Shown piece after piece: positions 22,501-33,487 of a DNA stretch of 64,000 bases. Origin of the DNA: Branchiostoma lanceolatum (Eukaryota; Chordata; Leptocardii; Amphioxiformes; Branchiostomatidae); assembly GCF_035083965.1 (NCBI RefSeq), contig NC_089722.1, positions 27,798,642 to 27,862,641 of the forward strand, read 5' to 3'. Below the pieces are notes generated by a model. The model made no database searches, was not told the DNA's origin, and saw only the letters and a program-made list of their open reading frames with translations. Made by a program: the position numbers and the translations under genes. Numbering within the stretch: position 1 is the first letter of the stretch; each line of letters starts with the position of its first letter.

Positions 22501-25500
22501 CCTTTTTGTCCCCACAGTACGCAGGCATCTGTTGCTCGGTTGTACCGTCCCGACCGGAGAGAATCCATCCGCCCGGCTCTCTCTGTCAGCTGTGCCTCTT
22601 CTCAAACACCCTCCTTTGTCATACTGCCCGGCTTAGGTCAATAGTTTTGCCCGCAGTTTGCGGACAATTTCACCATGTAATGGCCGAGCAACGACCCTGG
22701 TGAATACAGCTGATTATACACGGGGTGTTCCCGGTGCCAGGCGCACTGTTATGTACAGACAGGAACTGCCTAAGCCCTTTCAGGAATGAATGATGCTGTC
22801 AAAGTGAAGGGTTATTGTTGGGGTCCAAGGGCCGTCTGTCACAGGTTACAAACACGGGCTGCTACAGGAGAATGGGTCTGTTATGTATCGAAGTCAAGGG
22901 GACAAGACAAGTAGCTTCTCAACTTGTAAAGGCGTTTTTCTTGTCGGTCTGTCGGCTGTGTATTTCTCTGTATCCTCAGAGTCCTCTTAATTGTAGTACT
23001 CAGTAGTAGGAGGTATGGTTTTGCGTGGTATTATGAAGAAAGTTAGAGGAAATTGAATAACAAGAAGACTGTAGCAGTTATACGTGAAACTTTAATAGGG
23101 AACGGGCGAGACGTTTCTCTCGTGAAAAATCTTTGTGTAGTATATTTATAACGTATATTATTATCAGATCGTGAAAGATAAAATCATTATAATTTAGAGG
23201 AAATATCATGACATGAAATCGTAAAAGAACAATCATAGATTCCATCAAGGATTCCAATAAATACTGCAGAAAATTTTGTCGGTTTTGGCGGGAAAATTCT
23301 GATAATGCATTCATATTATTCCTCGCGTGTTATCTGATAGTATCGGATACAACATCGACAGTAGCGCCAGTATTTATATTGTATCAGTGAAGGGACTCAA
23401 CGGAGGCCGTACTGTTTTTTTCCAAAGATTCTCTTTTTCTACTTAAAATACTTGTTAATTCATTGTAAATAGTTGAGTTGATACTTTGAAGGGTTTAACA
23501 TACTATCGTGGAATTAGGGGATACTTCAACGATGCTATGATTTCCAGTAGTGCTTTGTACGTTATCTATGTTATCGCTAAAGATTAGCGCCAAGGATATC
23601 TCTCCAATCTTCTTCCTGTGCGCCCTTGTGAAACACTTTGCTGACTCCTTTGTGACAGAAAATGTATCGGGCGTGAAGAGAAGTTAACACGATTCTCAAG
23701 GGTCGCGAGGAATCGGCGACCCGCAAAAATGAACCGCCAAAAATTTACAGGTAGAACAACAATTTTGAAAACAGGTGCAACCGTTTATTTAAACCCTTTC
23801 AAAGACGATTTCAAACCCCCAGATAGATCTAATTGTAGTAACTACGTTGGAAAGTATCGAAATACATAAATAGGGATATGGTATCATCTTGTGAAAAAGA
23901 AGGACCCACTATTGCATCAGTGATGACAAGCATGTCGCTAACTCCGGACCTAAACTCTCGGTTCCAGGGTCATGAGTCTGATTATCCTGGGGCAGAGATG
24001 TAATTGATAGGTGAAAGTAATAATCTACCGGTGGCAAAAAACTATTGTCGTCTATTATTACACATGATGAGGAACAGTGGGGGGAAACGTGACGACTTGA
24101 ACCACGGGAGTTAGTTTGTCAATGTTTCTTTGCTCAACGCACCGCAACGGAATGTTGGATCCAAACCTGCGGCTAGTGTTACCCACAAGTTACTCTTCGC
24201 CAACTCAAGCTTTATATTGTCTTCCAGAATTATAATTTGGAGACGACATAGTTTGAGACTTAAGTCACGAAACGAACAGCTGTAACGGCTTCAAAGCGTA
24301 TAATTATCCCCATACCGGAATCTAAAATCTCCTTGCTTTCTTTCTGACCTCGGCCCAATGTCACAAAGTCGACAGATAGTTTGTAACCCGCGCACGCAAA
24401 TGTCACGCTATTTATTTGCAGTTGAATATTTTCTTTACAGAAAGTTCAGGAAATCTTTTGCTAAGAGTGTTGAGGGCCTATTACTGTAAACCAGATTTAA
24501 CAACATGTATCAAATTCCGCAGGATTCCTTTCTTCTCCATTGGGGAAATAATAAGGCCACCCTGTGTATAAGCCGAAGGACAAAAGACAGTCATTACGTT
24601 GGAATCTTCCCTGTAATTGCGAGAGGACGGGGCGTCTGTTTTTCGTATAACACTGGAGTGACGTTTTTCCCTTGTCGGAAGCGGTAATAGTAAGACTTGT
24701 TAACACACCTGTGAAGAAGGTGTATGCACAACAGGGTTCCGGGACGGTACAGTAATGTTAGAGGATCCCTTATACATCAGGGTCGTTCCTTTGAAAATTA
24801 TGGAGGGGTTGGGGCGATTATGTATTTTTTTTTACTTATCTGATTATTTTATCTATTGATTTGTATCAGGCAAGTGGACACTATCACTTGAACAGGCACT
24901 ATTACAAAAATAGGTTATGCTAATAAACTAAAACGAAGTGTTTATAAGCTGTATATACACATACAATATGACATAGGCCGAATTCACACCATGCCCTACA
25001 ACATCGACCATGGCTAAACATTCCTATTTGATATGTATACACAAGGTATATATATAAAAGGGAGAGAGGGAATAAAGAAATGTTATACCCACCCCTTCTC
25101 GATCTAAAAATGGAATCGGCCCGAGATAAGAACAAGATAAACACATTGTTGACGGATGTAGCGAAGTGTCAGTATTTCTCACGGGAAAGGTAGGCAGGAA
25201 GAGCTTATAGCTTCAGTTCGAATTCTTTTCTAATAATAACTAAAACCAAGGAGGTCTCCATATAACCGCCTTGCTACGACATTCTGTGAAACATGTAGAC
25301 GTAACGTAAGGCTTTCCTGACGTTATTAGCTTCACCTATATAGCAGAAAAATTAATACAAGAATCAAACAACCTAAAAATGAATGAGAAAGAACTGACAA
25401 AAAAATAATATTTTGCTTAATATAACGTTAACCAGGGATGTGTAAGAAATATTTATTACTATATTGATGTAACTGATGTGACAATAATATGACCACTTCA

Positions 25501-28500
25501 TCAGCTAAAAAGTCGAAAATTCCATGTACAGATATTCAAGTCGAGGTACTCGTAACCCAAGCAACTTAAGTTAACGGGGGGTGCCCAACCATCGGACGTT
25601 TTTTTACGCGCTGGAACTCACGGCGCTCCATTGCTGGTTGCCAGAGAGTGGTCAGGTTTTAATGAATGAATTTTGAACACATTCATCTAAAGACCATACT
25701 TGGACAAGAAATGTATTCATACTGTTCATGGGCCTTTCATGCTCCGCGTTACATGCGAAAGACGCTGTGAGACATTTTCACGAATGTACCTTCTGATTTA
25801 GTGCTACGCCAGATAGTGTGCCTAACTTAGTACGCTTTGGTAATTTTGCTCTCTTCGGAAGTTGGTGATGAAGTTAGGGAAATGTAAATAAGGCTTGAAG
25901 TCTGCTATATTCTAGGTTTCTTTTGACCGGAAAATTTTGACTGTGTGCACTTCTAACGTCATGTGAGAAGGGCTATATCTAGCGCATCCCAGCTCATGTT
26001 CCCACGGGAAATAGGCTACTACGCGGCCCGACGTACGTATTGAATGCGGCCCGACTTACGAAATCATTACGAAAAAATGACACCGCTTACATCAACAATA
26101 CTCCGTCTACTTATTGGGAAACATCTTCGCCATCTCTGTATTCAGTTTCCTTTTCATAGACGGTACCAATCACATGTTAGAGCGTAACAAAACTGTGCGT
26201 TGAATCGTCCCGCCACCATCGCGGCCCCAAAAAATGGCGGGAAAACAACGTCGTCAGACGACAGCAATGTTTACGTTGTTTTTCTTTGGTCGGTTTTCTT
26301 CTCAACAAACACTTAAAGACCCAAATTTTAAGTGTTTTATGAAATTATTTTTCTTATGTGTATGATAGCTGTGTGACTTATGTATCTGCTTGGCACATGT
26401 CGTATATTTAGGTGCCGGGCCGTCTAGCTACGCAGTGACCCTCTACTCAGCGTTGCCATCATTATTGTCAAAATACTACTTTTCGACAAAACAAGAAATA
26501 AATATATACACATATGTTTTGAATGTAAATAACAATTATGTGCATGAACTTGGGTTATTTACCTTCCTTATCAGCATAGTCATTGGACACAAACACGGCG
26601 TACTTATGCAAAATAAGATCAGTAAAAAATCCGTGCGATGTTCGGGCGCGTGCGAGGTTCGGGCGGCCCCCGTTATATCATAATCTAAATGACATTTTAT
26701 TTTACCCATAGAACCGTTGTGGCAGAAGGACACTGTTGGCGTACTGTGGACCGGGGCCAAGGCAGAGCGACTCAGCAACACCATCTTTCGACAGCGGGCG
26801 GAAATACAGGCTAAACAGTCGAAGATCTCAAAACAACAGGAGAAGTTGTCCAACATGATACAGGAGGCTGTGACGCAGGCGCAGTTACTGGCCCACAGTG
26901 ACGTGTGTAATGAGTGCACCAATACCGAGTACTGTCACATCATGCGTGATGACGCGGCCTGCGTGCCGTGCAGCGTATGTCCCAAGGGTTACGTCACCAA
27001 ATCACGGTGCACACAAACGGCTGACGTCATTTGCAGAGGTAAGATTATAAGGGACGCGTGTTTAATAAGTTTTAGTTTCAAAGACAGCAAGCGTTTGCGT
27101 CAAGACACAAAAGTATAGAATTCGTTAATACATAAACTTTCACAGTTGGATTGGTTTTTCTTCTACAAAAGAAATCACATATATCCAAACTATTAAAACA
27201 CCTTTAGTTGTTCGCCAAACATCATATATCTGCTCGGACATTATGTTCTTATGTTTGAATTCGTATATGATATGTGCATGGACATATGGTGCCATGCTTT
27301 ATTCATACGTCATGTCAGACACATTTTTTTTCTATATTTCAGATGAAGATGAGTGCACGACCCGTCCCCCTGTCTGCCCGTCTCACACCATGTGTCTGAA
27401 CCTACCCGGTTCTTTCCTCTGTGTGGCGCCGATAAAATTGTGTCCTAGTGGAAACTTCTTCAACACACAGACTCAAACATGTCAAAGGTGATTATTCATT
27501 TGCAGGTACATGCCTGACGGCTTATTATAATCAAGCAAACAAAAGTAAACAAAATACTTTCTTCTTCATACGTTCCAGAGAGGCAAACTAAACACAGAAA
27601 GAAAAGCTCATTTCTACCTCAGCTATTGGAGGGTTTAAGGTCTTTTCTGTAGGCAGTTGAATACAAAATGTCCATCGTTTTTGTAGATAAACGGGCTGGA
27701 TGATTTTAGGATTTTTTTTACCTGTAAATTGGCAAGAATTGAAAAGCTTGGAGACATTTCAAAAACTTTATGTTAGAACCTGTTTCTTTCGAAATTATTA
27801 GTATATGAGAACATTGACAAATAAATGTTATTTCATATCACACTAACTTTCTTTCTCATGCTGCCCTTTATGTTTTTGTCGCTAGGTGTCGCCGCTGTGT
27901 GGGTGCCAGTGGACCGATCGTACCTTGCACCAGCACAACCGATGTCTTGTGTTCTCCGCCGGTACTCAGCCGGCTGTCTGCCACCTGGCAAGGCACGACA
28001 GAAATCCCTCCGCCCAGAATGCTCAGGCAAGTGTAAATTTAAGCCTAAGGCTATTGGCAGGATCATCCTGTCAGCAGTGGAAAAATCTGCATTGCTGGCA
28101 GGATCATCCTGTCAGCAGTGCAATTTTTCTACTACGGACAGGATCATCCTGTCAGTACTAGTAGCCACTTCCTAAATTTAACCATCATACGTACGTTTGG
28201 GTACTGTTACTTGTATCCAGCACGACCTGATAGTGTCTGAAAATTTGTTTCAATGATCTGTGAACGTCAGTTAATGCCACAACAAATGCAGAAAAAAGAA
28301 CAGGTTGTTGGTTTAACTTACAAAGATATACTGTTAACATCGCGTATCTGAATGATTTATCTGAATGATTTAAAATGCTCTATATCTAACACTGGAGCAC
28401 AAAGTCCAAGTGGACCCCATGATGATATACAAGTAGGCTCAATAAATGCGTGAAACTCAGTGACATTTGGTGTGTGGGGTGACAACTTTGCGGGTGATAC

Positions 28501-30215
28501 TTGAATATTAACAAATAGTGCCCCAAAACACACCGAACTCTGTTGGTTGCGATTGCGAATAGAGCACTTTCAAAGACACTGTATTTTCTTCTAATATTTA
28601 CTGTCCTTCTGTTCACTATGTAGGGAGGTTTCTTCAGGGCCTGCAGTCCAGCTGCGCATGCTCCCAAGTAACCATATCAACGACAGCTCTTTCTCGGAGC
28701 CACTGGAGAAGACCATGGTGCAGACGGGGGAGAGCGGGTTCGTCTGGGCCGACTACACCTACCCGCTGCCCTACCCCTGCAAGGGACACATGGAACTGTC
28801 CCTCCAGCTGGGCGGAACCTACTTCCAATCCACCTGGTTACACGTCGGAAGAGCGGTTCCACGGGAGGGATCGACCAGACGTGTGAGCGGGGAGGCCCAG
28901 GAGGGGGCGTCCATTACTGCTGCGGGGAGGGTAGGCGCCGGTGCACCGATATCACTCAGGCTTCGGGACCGCCACGGCCTCTGTCCTCCCGTGATGCTCA
29001 GGCGACAGGCCATGTACCTTCGAGGGCGGAACGACAGGGAGATGACGTCATTCGAAGCGCCCTTGACGTCATCAAGTGTTCTATGGCTCGCTCATGCCAC
29101 CGGCGCCGTCCTACTAACCGCACGGGCGAAAGAACTCGTTCAACGGACGGGGAAAACGGAATGGCGCCTTGAATTCAAACTCACAACAGTTTCTGATTCT
29201 TACCTACTGAAAGTCGTTTACGGAGACGTGGCCGTATCGGTTGGCGGGAATGTGAAGCTATCTTTCACCCAAGCGGTATACCTGCGCGGGACTTGTCTAA
29301 ACGCGGGAATTTCAGTCTCCATCATGATCAGAAGAGACAAACAGGATATAGTCGCCGATAAACAATTTGTAGGAGGGATTCGGGGGGAATACATGTCTAT
29401 TCAGGTCCAATCCCACTTTCCCATACAGACTTCTGACAGGATATTTGTGGTCGTCCAAGCCGCAAAACGTTGTGATGTACACTTTTACAGCGCTATGCAC
29501 GGACTAAGCGCACTTAACGTGTTATGGATCCCCCATAAACACTCCTCCGTGCTGAAAGCACAGTTAGAACACGCCCGTGTCCTGGCAGGACTAGCCCAGT
29601 CTACTAGATTGAGATTTGCGGAGCAGATCAACACGCGACCACGGGACGTGACACTGTTACCAGACGGGGTGCTCAGTTTCCACTCCGCCGGGAGAGTGAG
29701 CATGGAATGCCATCTGAGAATGCTGCACTCTTGTGATTATGCTGCTATAACTGTCTTCTATAGGGTAAGACTTTCATTGCATACTTATACCTGCAGGATG
29801 CCAACATCATCGATCATGACATATTCTATCCAATCAGTGCTATGCACATGTTAAAAAGTCTATGGGCGATCTTGAAATTGTATATATATATATATGAATA
29901 GCTGTTCATCGATATCAATTTGTACGCTCTGAAACTTAATTCTACATGTTATGCCGTCTATGAATTATTCTATTCTTTACATGTACGTTTACTCTACTCC
30001 ACACCACACAGGGACTTGCGATTCGCGACACCCAGCCCGTTTTGCGGCAGGTTCAGGGTAACACCCTGTCCCGTTGGGCGGGCATGACGGTGGCGGGAAC
30101 AGTTCCTGTGGAGTCCGGGTCCAAGATCCACTTCGAGCTGTCCTGCAAGCGTGGCCGTGTGAACGGTGTGGACAGGGAGTTCGCCGGGCTCTCTCTCGTC
30201 TGGCTGCCGCCTTGA
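13595..30215 (+). CDS. Secreted TNFR-repeat/EGF/TNF-C1q-like chimeric protein
   Basis: Six-exon model: 13595-14483, 26712-27038, 27343-27487, 27886-28026, 28624-29764, 30012-30215; all phases match; 948 aa. The upstream in-frame GTG at 13577 was rejected for the ATG that starts the signal peptide. Order: signal peptide (1-22), basic His/Arg patch, Asp/Ser repeat (about 150-180), coiled coil (about 215-260), second coiled coil (about 310-345), TNFR-type cysteine repeat (about 361-404), calcium-binding EGF beginning DEDEC (406-440), second TNFR-type repeat (439-478), then about 450 beta-rich residues. These end in repeated GLS..LWIP / GLSLVWLPP motifs, suggesting two or three TNF/C1q-like jelly rolls. 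Exons 2-6 form one gene with good confidence. Joining exon 1 across 12.2 kb rests on phase (G|AA) and the coiled-coil theme. The intron after exon 4 appears to be GC-AG. Function unknown; a secreted oligomeric binding protein is inferred. Confidence 0.65.
14739..14823. mobile_element. 85-bp MITE, TAGCCTGG family, nested in a SINE
   Basis: Terminal inverted repeats begin TAGCCTGGAATCCAAACC and are nearly perfect. They are flanked by an exact 9-bp target duplication CGTGCATGG (14730-14738 and 14824-14832). The duplicated bases belong to a SINE body (CGGATGGGGATGTAAAGCCGG upstream), so the insertion interrupted an older element. Confidence 0.85.
16163..16352. mobile_element. Inverted-repeat element with hammerhead-like arm
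   Basis: Arms of about 65-70 bp (GCCAAAAATAGTTACTCAAG inward) are inverted copies of each other. The direct repeat TATTATGTATATAC occurs just left of the left arm (16149) and again at about 16394, so the whole unit may be about 230 bp. The left arm, read on the minus strand, contains CTGACGAG, a 7-bp stem with GGAT loop, then GAAAC at 16210-16241, related to the motif at 6907-6938. Confidence 0.6.
18031..19103. mobile_element. 1.07-kb inverted-repeat element built of short palindromes
   Basis: The ends are inverted copies starting ATATATATGTCACAGTAGAG. About 270 bp of the left arm and about 170 bp of the right are made of alternating palindromes, TGTCCTAGGACA (about nine exact copies) and GCGATCGC. 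The centre (18310-18930) is AT-rich, has a diverged internal duplication around TTTCACACCTAT, and shows no open frame. It is a non-autonomous transposon; target duplication cannot be fixed because the ends lie in TA-rich sequence. Confidence 0.7.
19388..19505 (+). repeat. SINE 3' fragment
   Basis: It shares GGCGTCA.ACCTCTG...CGTAAAAGAACCCA.C.CACTTATCG with the copy at 20795-20850. This is the tail of the same SINE family whose middle (GTAAAGCCGG) is seen at 14700 and 20745. Confidence 0.6.
20680..20890 (+). repeat. tRNA-derived SINE, longer copy
   Basis: It begins with a B-box-like GGTTCGAACCCC and continues through TTTCGGATTGGGACGTAAAG and the GTAAAAGAACCCA tail to GGTGTGCTGAAAAC. It is the longest of three related copies in this intron. 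No A-box end is clear, so it is 5'-truncated or diverged. Confidence 0.65.
21223..21350. mobile_element. Foldback MITE, TACTCTCC family (copy 2)
   Basis: Ends TACTCTCCAAGCAGAGGAG and its inverted copy GGAGAGTA, with the same GGCGTTTTTGTCGGACTTTC core as 8502-8673. It lacks part of the right arm's inner sequence, so it is a shorter deletion copy. Confidence 0.75.
28055..28158. repeat. Three hairpin-forming repeats in intron 4
   Basis: Three copies of CAGGATCATCCTGTCAG, spaced about 41 bp apart. The middle one lies inside a longer palindrome (GAAAAAT...GCATTGCTGGCAGGATCATCCTGTCAGCAGTGC...AATTTTTC, quoted in parts). They begin 29 bp downstream of the proposed GC donor of the TNFR-like gene's intron 4. 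Confidence 0.7.
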
Positions 30216-33200
30216 ACGTAGAAGTTGTTCGCCCAGCAAATGCAACAACAGTGTTTTCCCCTGGGATTCTCAAAGGCGTCTCTGTGTGAATTTACCGTAG
30301 GAATGTTGGAGCCAAGACATCATCCTCTTCTTGCCAGACACGCTGCCTGTATGTATCAAGCAAGGGCTAAAGCACACCAGTCTGTGATCCGCTTTTCGCT
30401 GTACATGTGTTAGTGCTGGTCAGCAGTCAGCCAATCAGATATTCCCTCCCCTTCCTGTTGTTGGAGGGAATGTTACCAGCCAATCACATCGACTCTTGGC
30501 CGTAAGCGGCGTGATTGGCTGGTAACTTTCCCTCCAACAACATGTACAGGAAGGGGAGTATCTGATTGGCTGGTAACCTTCCCTCCAACAACTGGAGGGG
30601 GAGTGTCTGATTAACGCGGCAAGAAGGACGGACCGCAGGCCGGTACGCCAGGGTCGTTCCTGGCGATACACAAGCGGCGGGCCGGGCATAATACGGGGGA
30701 ACTCTGAATAATCTCATCTGAAGCAGGCTATAACCCTGTGAAGAGATGCACGTCGTCCCTCAAGATCTTTCTTGAACTGCGGATTTCGTCAGAACAACTC
30801 AAAGACAGAAGGCATCGAACGTCATGGACAGCAACTGAGTTGCCGGTGGATGTGACGTTAACCGTAACTGTGGGACTAGTTTCCTTAGTAACCACGTCAG
30901 TCGCTGTGTTTTGGAGATAAAATAGCCTTTTCGTTCATTCGATCCAGTTAACAATATCCTTCGCCACGCCCCATGTTTAGAACAAGTTTTAAAACGTTTC
31001 ATGGTCATGACCCCAACCAGACCTTGCCAAGTTGAAATTTCCTGTTTGTAACACAATCAGATTGGAGGGAATTATGTCTTCTGTGTCAGGGTGTTGAACG
31101 GGACAAGTATCTTGCAGCTACACCAGTGTGAAGTTTCCATTTTGTCCACTTTTATGCAATACACAACGTCGTGTTTGAAATAACATGTACATCCTTACTC
31201 ACGAAGAGGTTTACAATCGACAGAATGTATACTCTTCATAGACTCTGGGTGCAAAATATAATGTCCTCGTGTTTTAACTTCAAACCAGAGCTACCTCACT
31301 CACAAGAACGGAAGCTACAATAAAATTGACAAGACTACGTTGTGACATTTATTTGCACCGAAGCACACATCCTTATAAAATCATCCCTTCTTGAATGAAG
31401 AACACGACTAAGGCTGTAACCGTCCACATTGATACACCTGCTGTTTACACTTAAAATTAACCCTTTGTAGTCTGCTAAAAGTTTTTTTCTTGGTTAAGAA
31501 TTTGTGCCTTTCTTTTTCTTTGAAATATGTTAACATGTTTGGCCAGTTGGTGAAGAATTCTCCAACATAATCACTTGATGCTCATTAACCCTTGTGCCAA
31601 TATAGTCCCACGTATCTTGTAACAAACAGTACCATCCTCTCCCGCTAGTGTGCGCTTGTGATAATTGTCTGGATGACGGCGACGATTTCGCCGTCCAAGC
31701 ACGAGCGCATCCTGGCGGGAGAGAATGGTATTACACCAATTCGTCACACCTACGTATAGAACTTTAACCTCCTTCTATAGAAGGAAACTATATCTTATTC
31801 CAAGTGCTAAGTTACAATAACCTAACAGTTCTGTTGGGAAAATATCTCAAGTCTTCAAACTGACTTATTAATATCTGCTACAAAACTCTACTCTTCAAAA
31901 TTACTGTTGTAGAACCTCTACCTTTACTTTCTGCAGCTGCCTTGACAATACTTTAATCACGCTTTCTTCAACACTTTGACCAAACCAGTACTAGTTTCTA
32001 TACACATGTTTTTGAGCTCCTCTCATTTGCACAGATCTTGGCAACTAGAGCTTTCTTCAACAGCTGTTATGATTCCTATGAAAGCTTTCTTCCCTTGTTG
32101 CAATACTTCTTAAGAATTCAAAAAAAGTCCAAACATGTATGTTGATATAAATATTGACCTGAGTGTCAAATTTCCCACAGGTGTTAACCCTTTTCCTGCT
32201 GTGAACTTCGTCATGCATCACATCTGTATTTGTAAAAACAGCTCTAAGCAGGAAGAGGGTTAATTTAACATGTCTTACGGTAGGAACTGTCCTAACAAAG
32301 GAGGAAACAAACAGAATGTAGCTTTGCAAATCAAACTGTATTGGCCACAAGTTCTAGCTGTTACCACCCAGCTAGCAACAAAATGAAGCAGCCTGAATTG
32401 GTTTAAGCTGTAGGTAGTACCCATTGATGATGGTAACTTTATTTTTGAAACAGCATAGTCTTGCATCATCAAAGGATGAAAGTGTGTTGCACTAATATCC
32501 CACAAAACTACCAAGGTTAATTCAATTTTTTATATATCGCAACGCCCATTTGCAAGCACGGATAGAAACTAACCCCAGCTCAGATGTTTCTATTTAGTGT
32601 TTGTAACGCTATACCCCAAGCTATTAACCACCATTAAGTTCACACTTTTTGTACATCAGACTAGGATCCTAACACATAACCACCCCCACCTTCTTGTCAA
32701 TGAGTACCTTTTAAGTTTTATGATTTTCACTTTTGCATGGTGCAAACATTCTTCAGACTTTAGCCAAAGAAACAATGCAAACACTTTGTGGTGTATCCAA
32801 AAACAAGTTTAAACTTAAATCAAATTAACATATCAAGTACACATGCATAGCATGAGAGTGGCTGTGCCCCAGAGGCATTGCCAAAAAGTACTGCAAAACA
32901 TGTGAAAACTTGCTTGTATCAGCTTAAGGTAACAAGTATCATTTTTATATGCAGTCCAATGATAAACTAAAATTTCTGACAGCTTATGCAGACTTAACTA
33001 TTGCATTTCCCCAAGACAACTGATACTTGCAAATACTAAAAATCTTTAGAAGGGAACCATCTGTTGAGAACATAAACAACTTCTAATGTTATTAAGAAAT
33101 TATAATCATAAACTCAAGTGGGTGATATTTTCCTCCGACATTTTATCAAACCTTTAAGAGATCAAACGATAAGATGTTTGTAGAGGGGAGGGGGGTAAAC

Positions 33201-33487
33201 TAGCTTTATCTATTGTATTACATGGCACGTGCCTAGAACATGTACATGTTCAATTACAATTGTACAGCAAAATGGTACCTTGTTGGATCATACCATTTGT
33301 CTAAGAATTTTCAAGAAAGGACATGCAGCATTTTAAACCTTTTCACACATGGCTGCAGCTCGGCCCCTAGCTGCACAATGGACTGATCCAAAATACATGC
33401 AGATGTTTATTACAATGTGGGGGAGGGGGGAGATGATTTTGAGTTTCTGATTGGTTAAGATGTATTTCCTCCTCCTGGGTGATTCCA
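30216..33487. other. Convergent 3' regions of the TNFR-like and NIPSNAP genes
   Basis: No exon is visible. A plus-strand AATAAA at 31319-31324 could end the TNFR-like transcript. A minus-strand AATAAA at 33411-33406 is 77 nt past the NIPSNAP stop and is its likely poly(A) signal. Inverted repeats lie at 30430-30571 (arms with CCAATCA and TCCCTCCAACAAC), 31630-31730 (TACCATCC ends) and 32184-32263 (TTAACCCT ends). Confidence 0.5.

Larger units (their letters stand above)
14484..26711 (+). other. 12.2-kb first intron of the TNFR-like gene
   Basis: Donor AAG|GTACGT and acceptor CCCATAG|AA. It carries a SINE interrupted by a MITE (14640-14860), an inverted-repeat element with a hammerhead-like core (16160-16355), a palindrome-rich element (18031-19103), SINE pieces (19388-19505, 20680-20890) and a foldback MITE (21223-21350). 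The remainder shows no exon that I can support. Another exon or a separate gene could still be hidden here. Confidence 0.5.

Noticed and set aside
28658-29854. Stand-alone 398-aa intronless gene
   Set aside because: The frame stays open upstream of the ATG to a splice acceptor at 28623, and a consensus donor at 29765 leads in phase to the exon at 30012. It is an internal exon.
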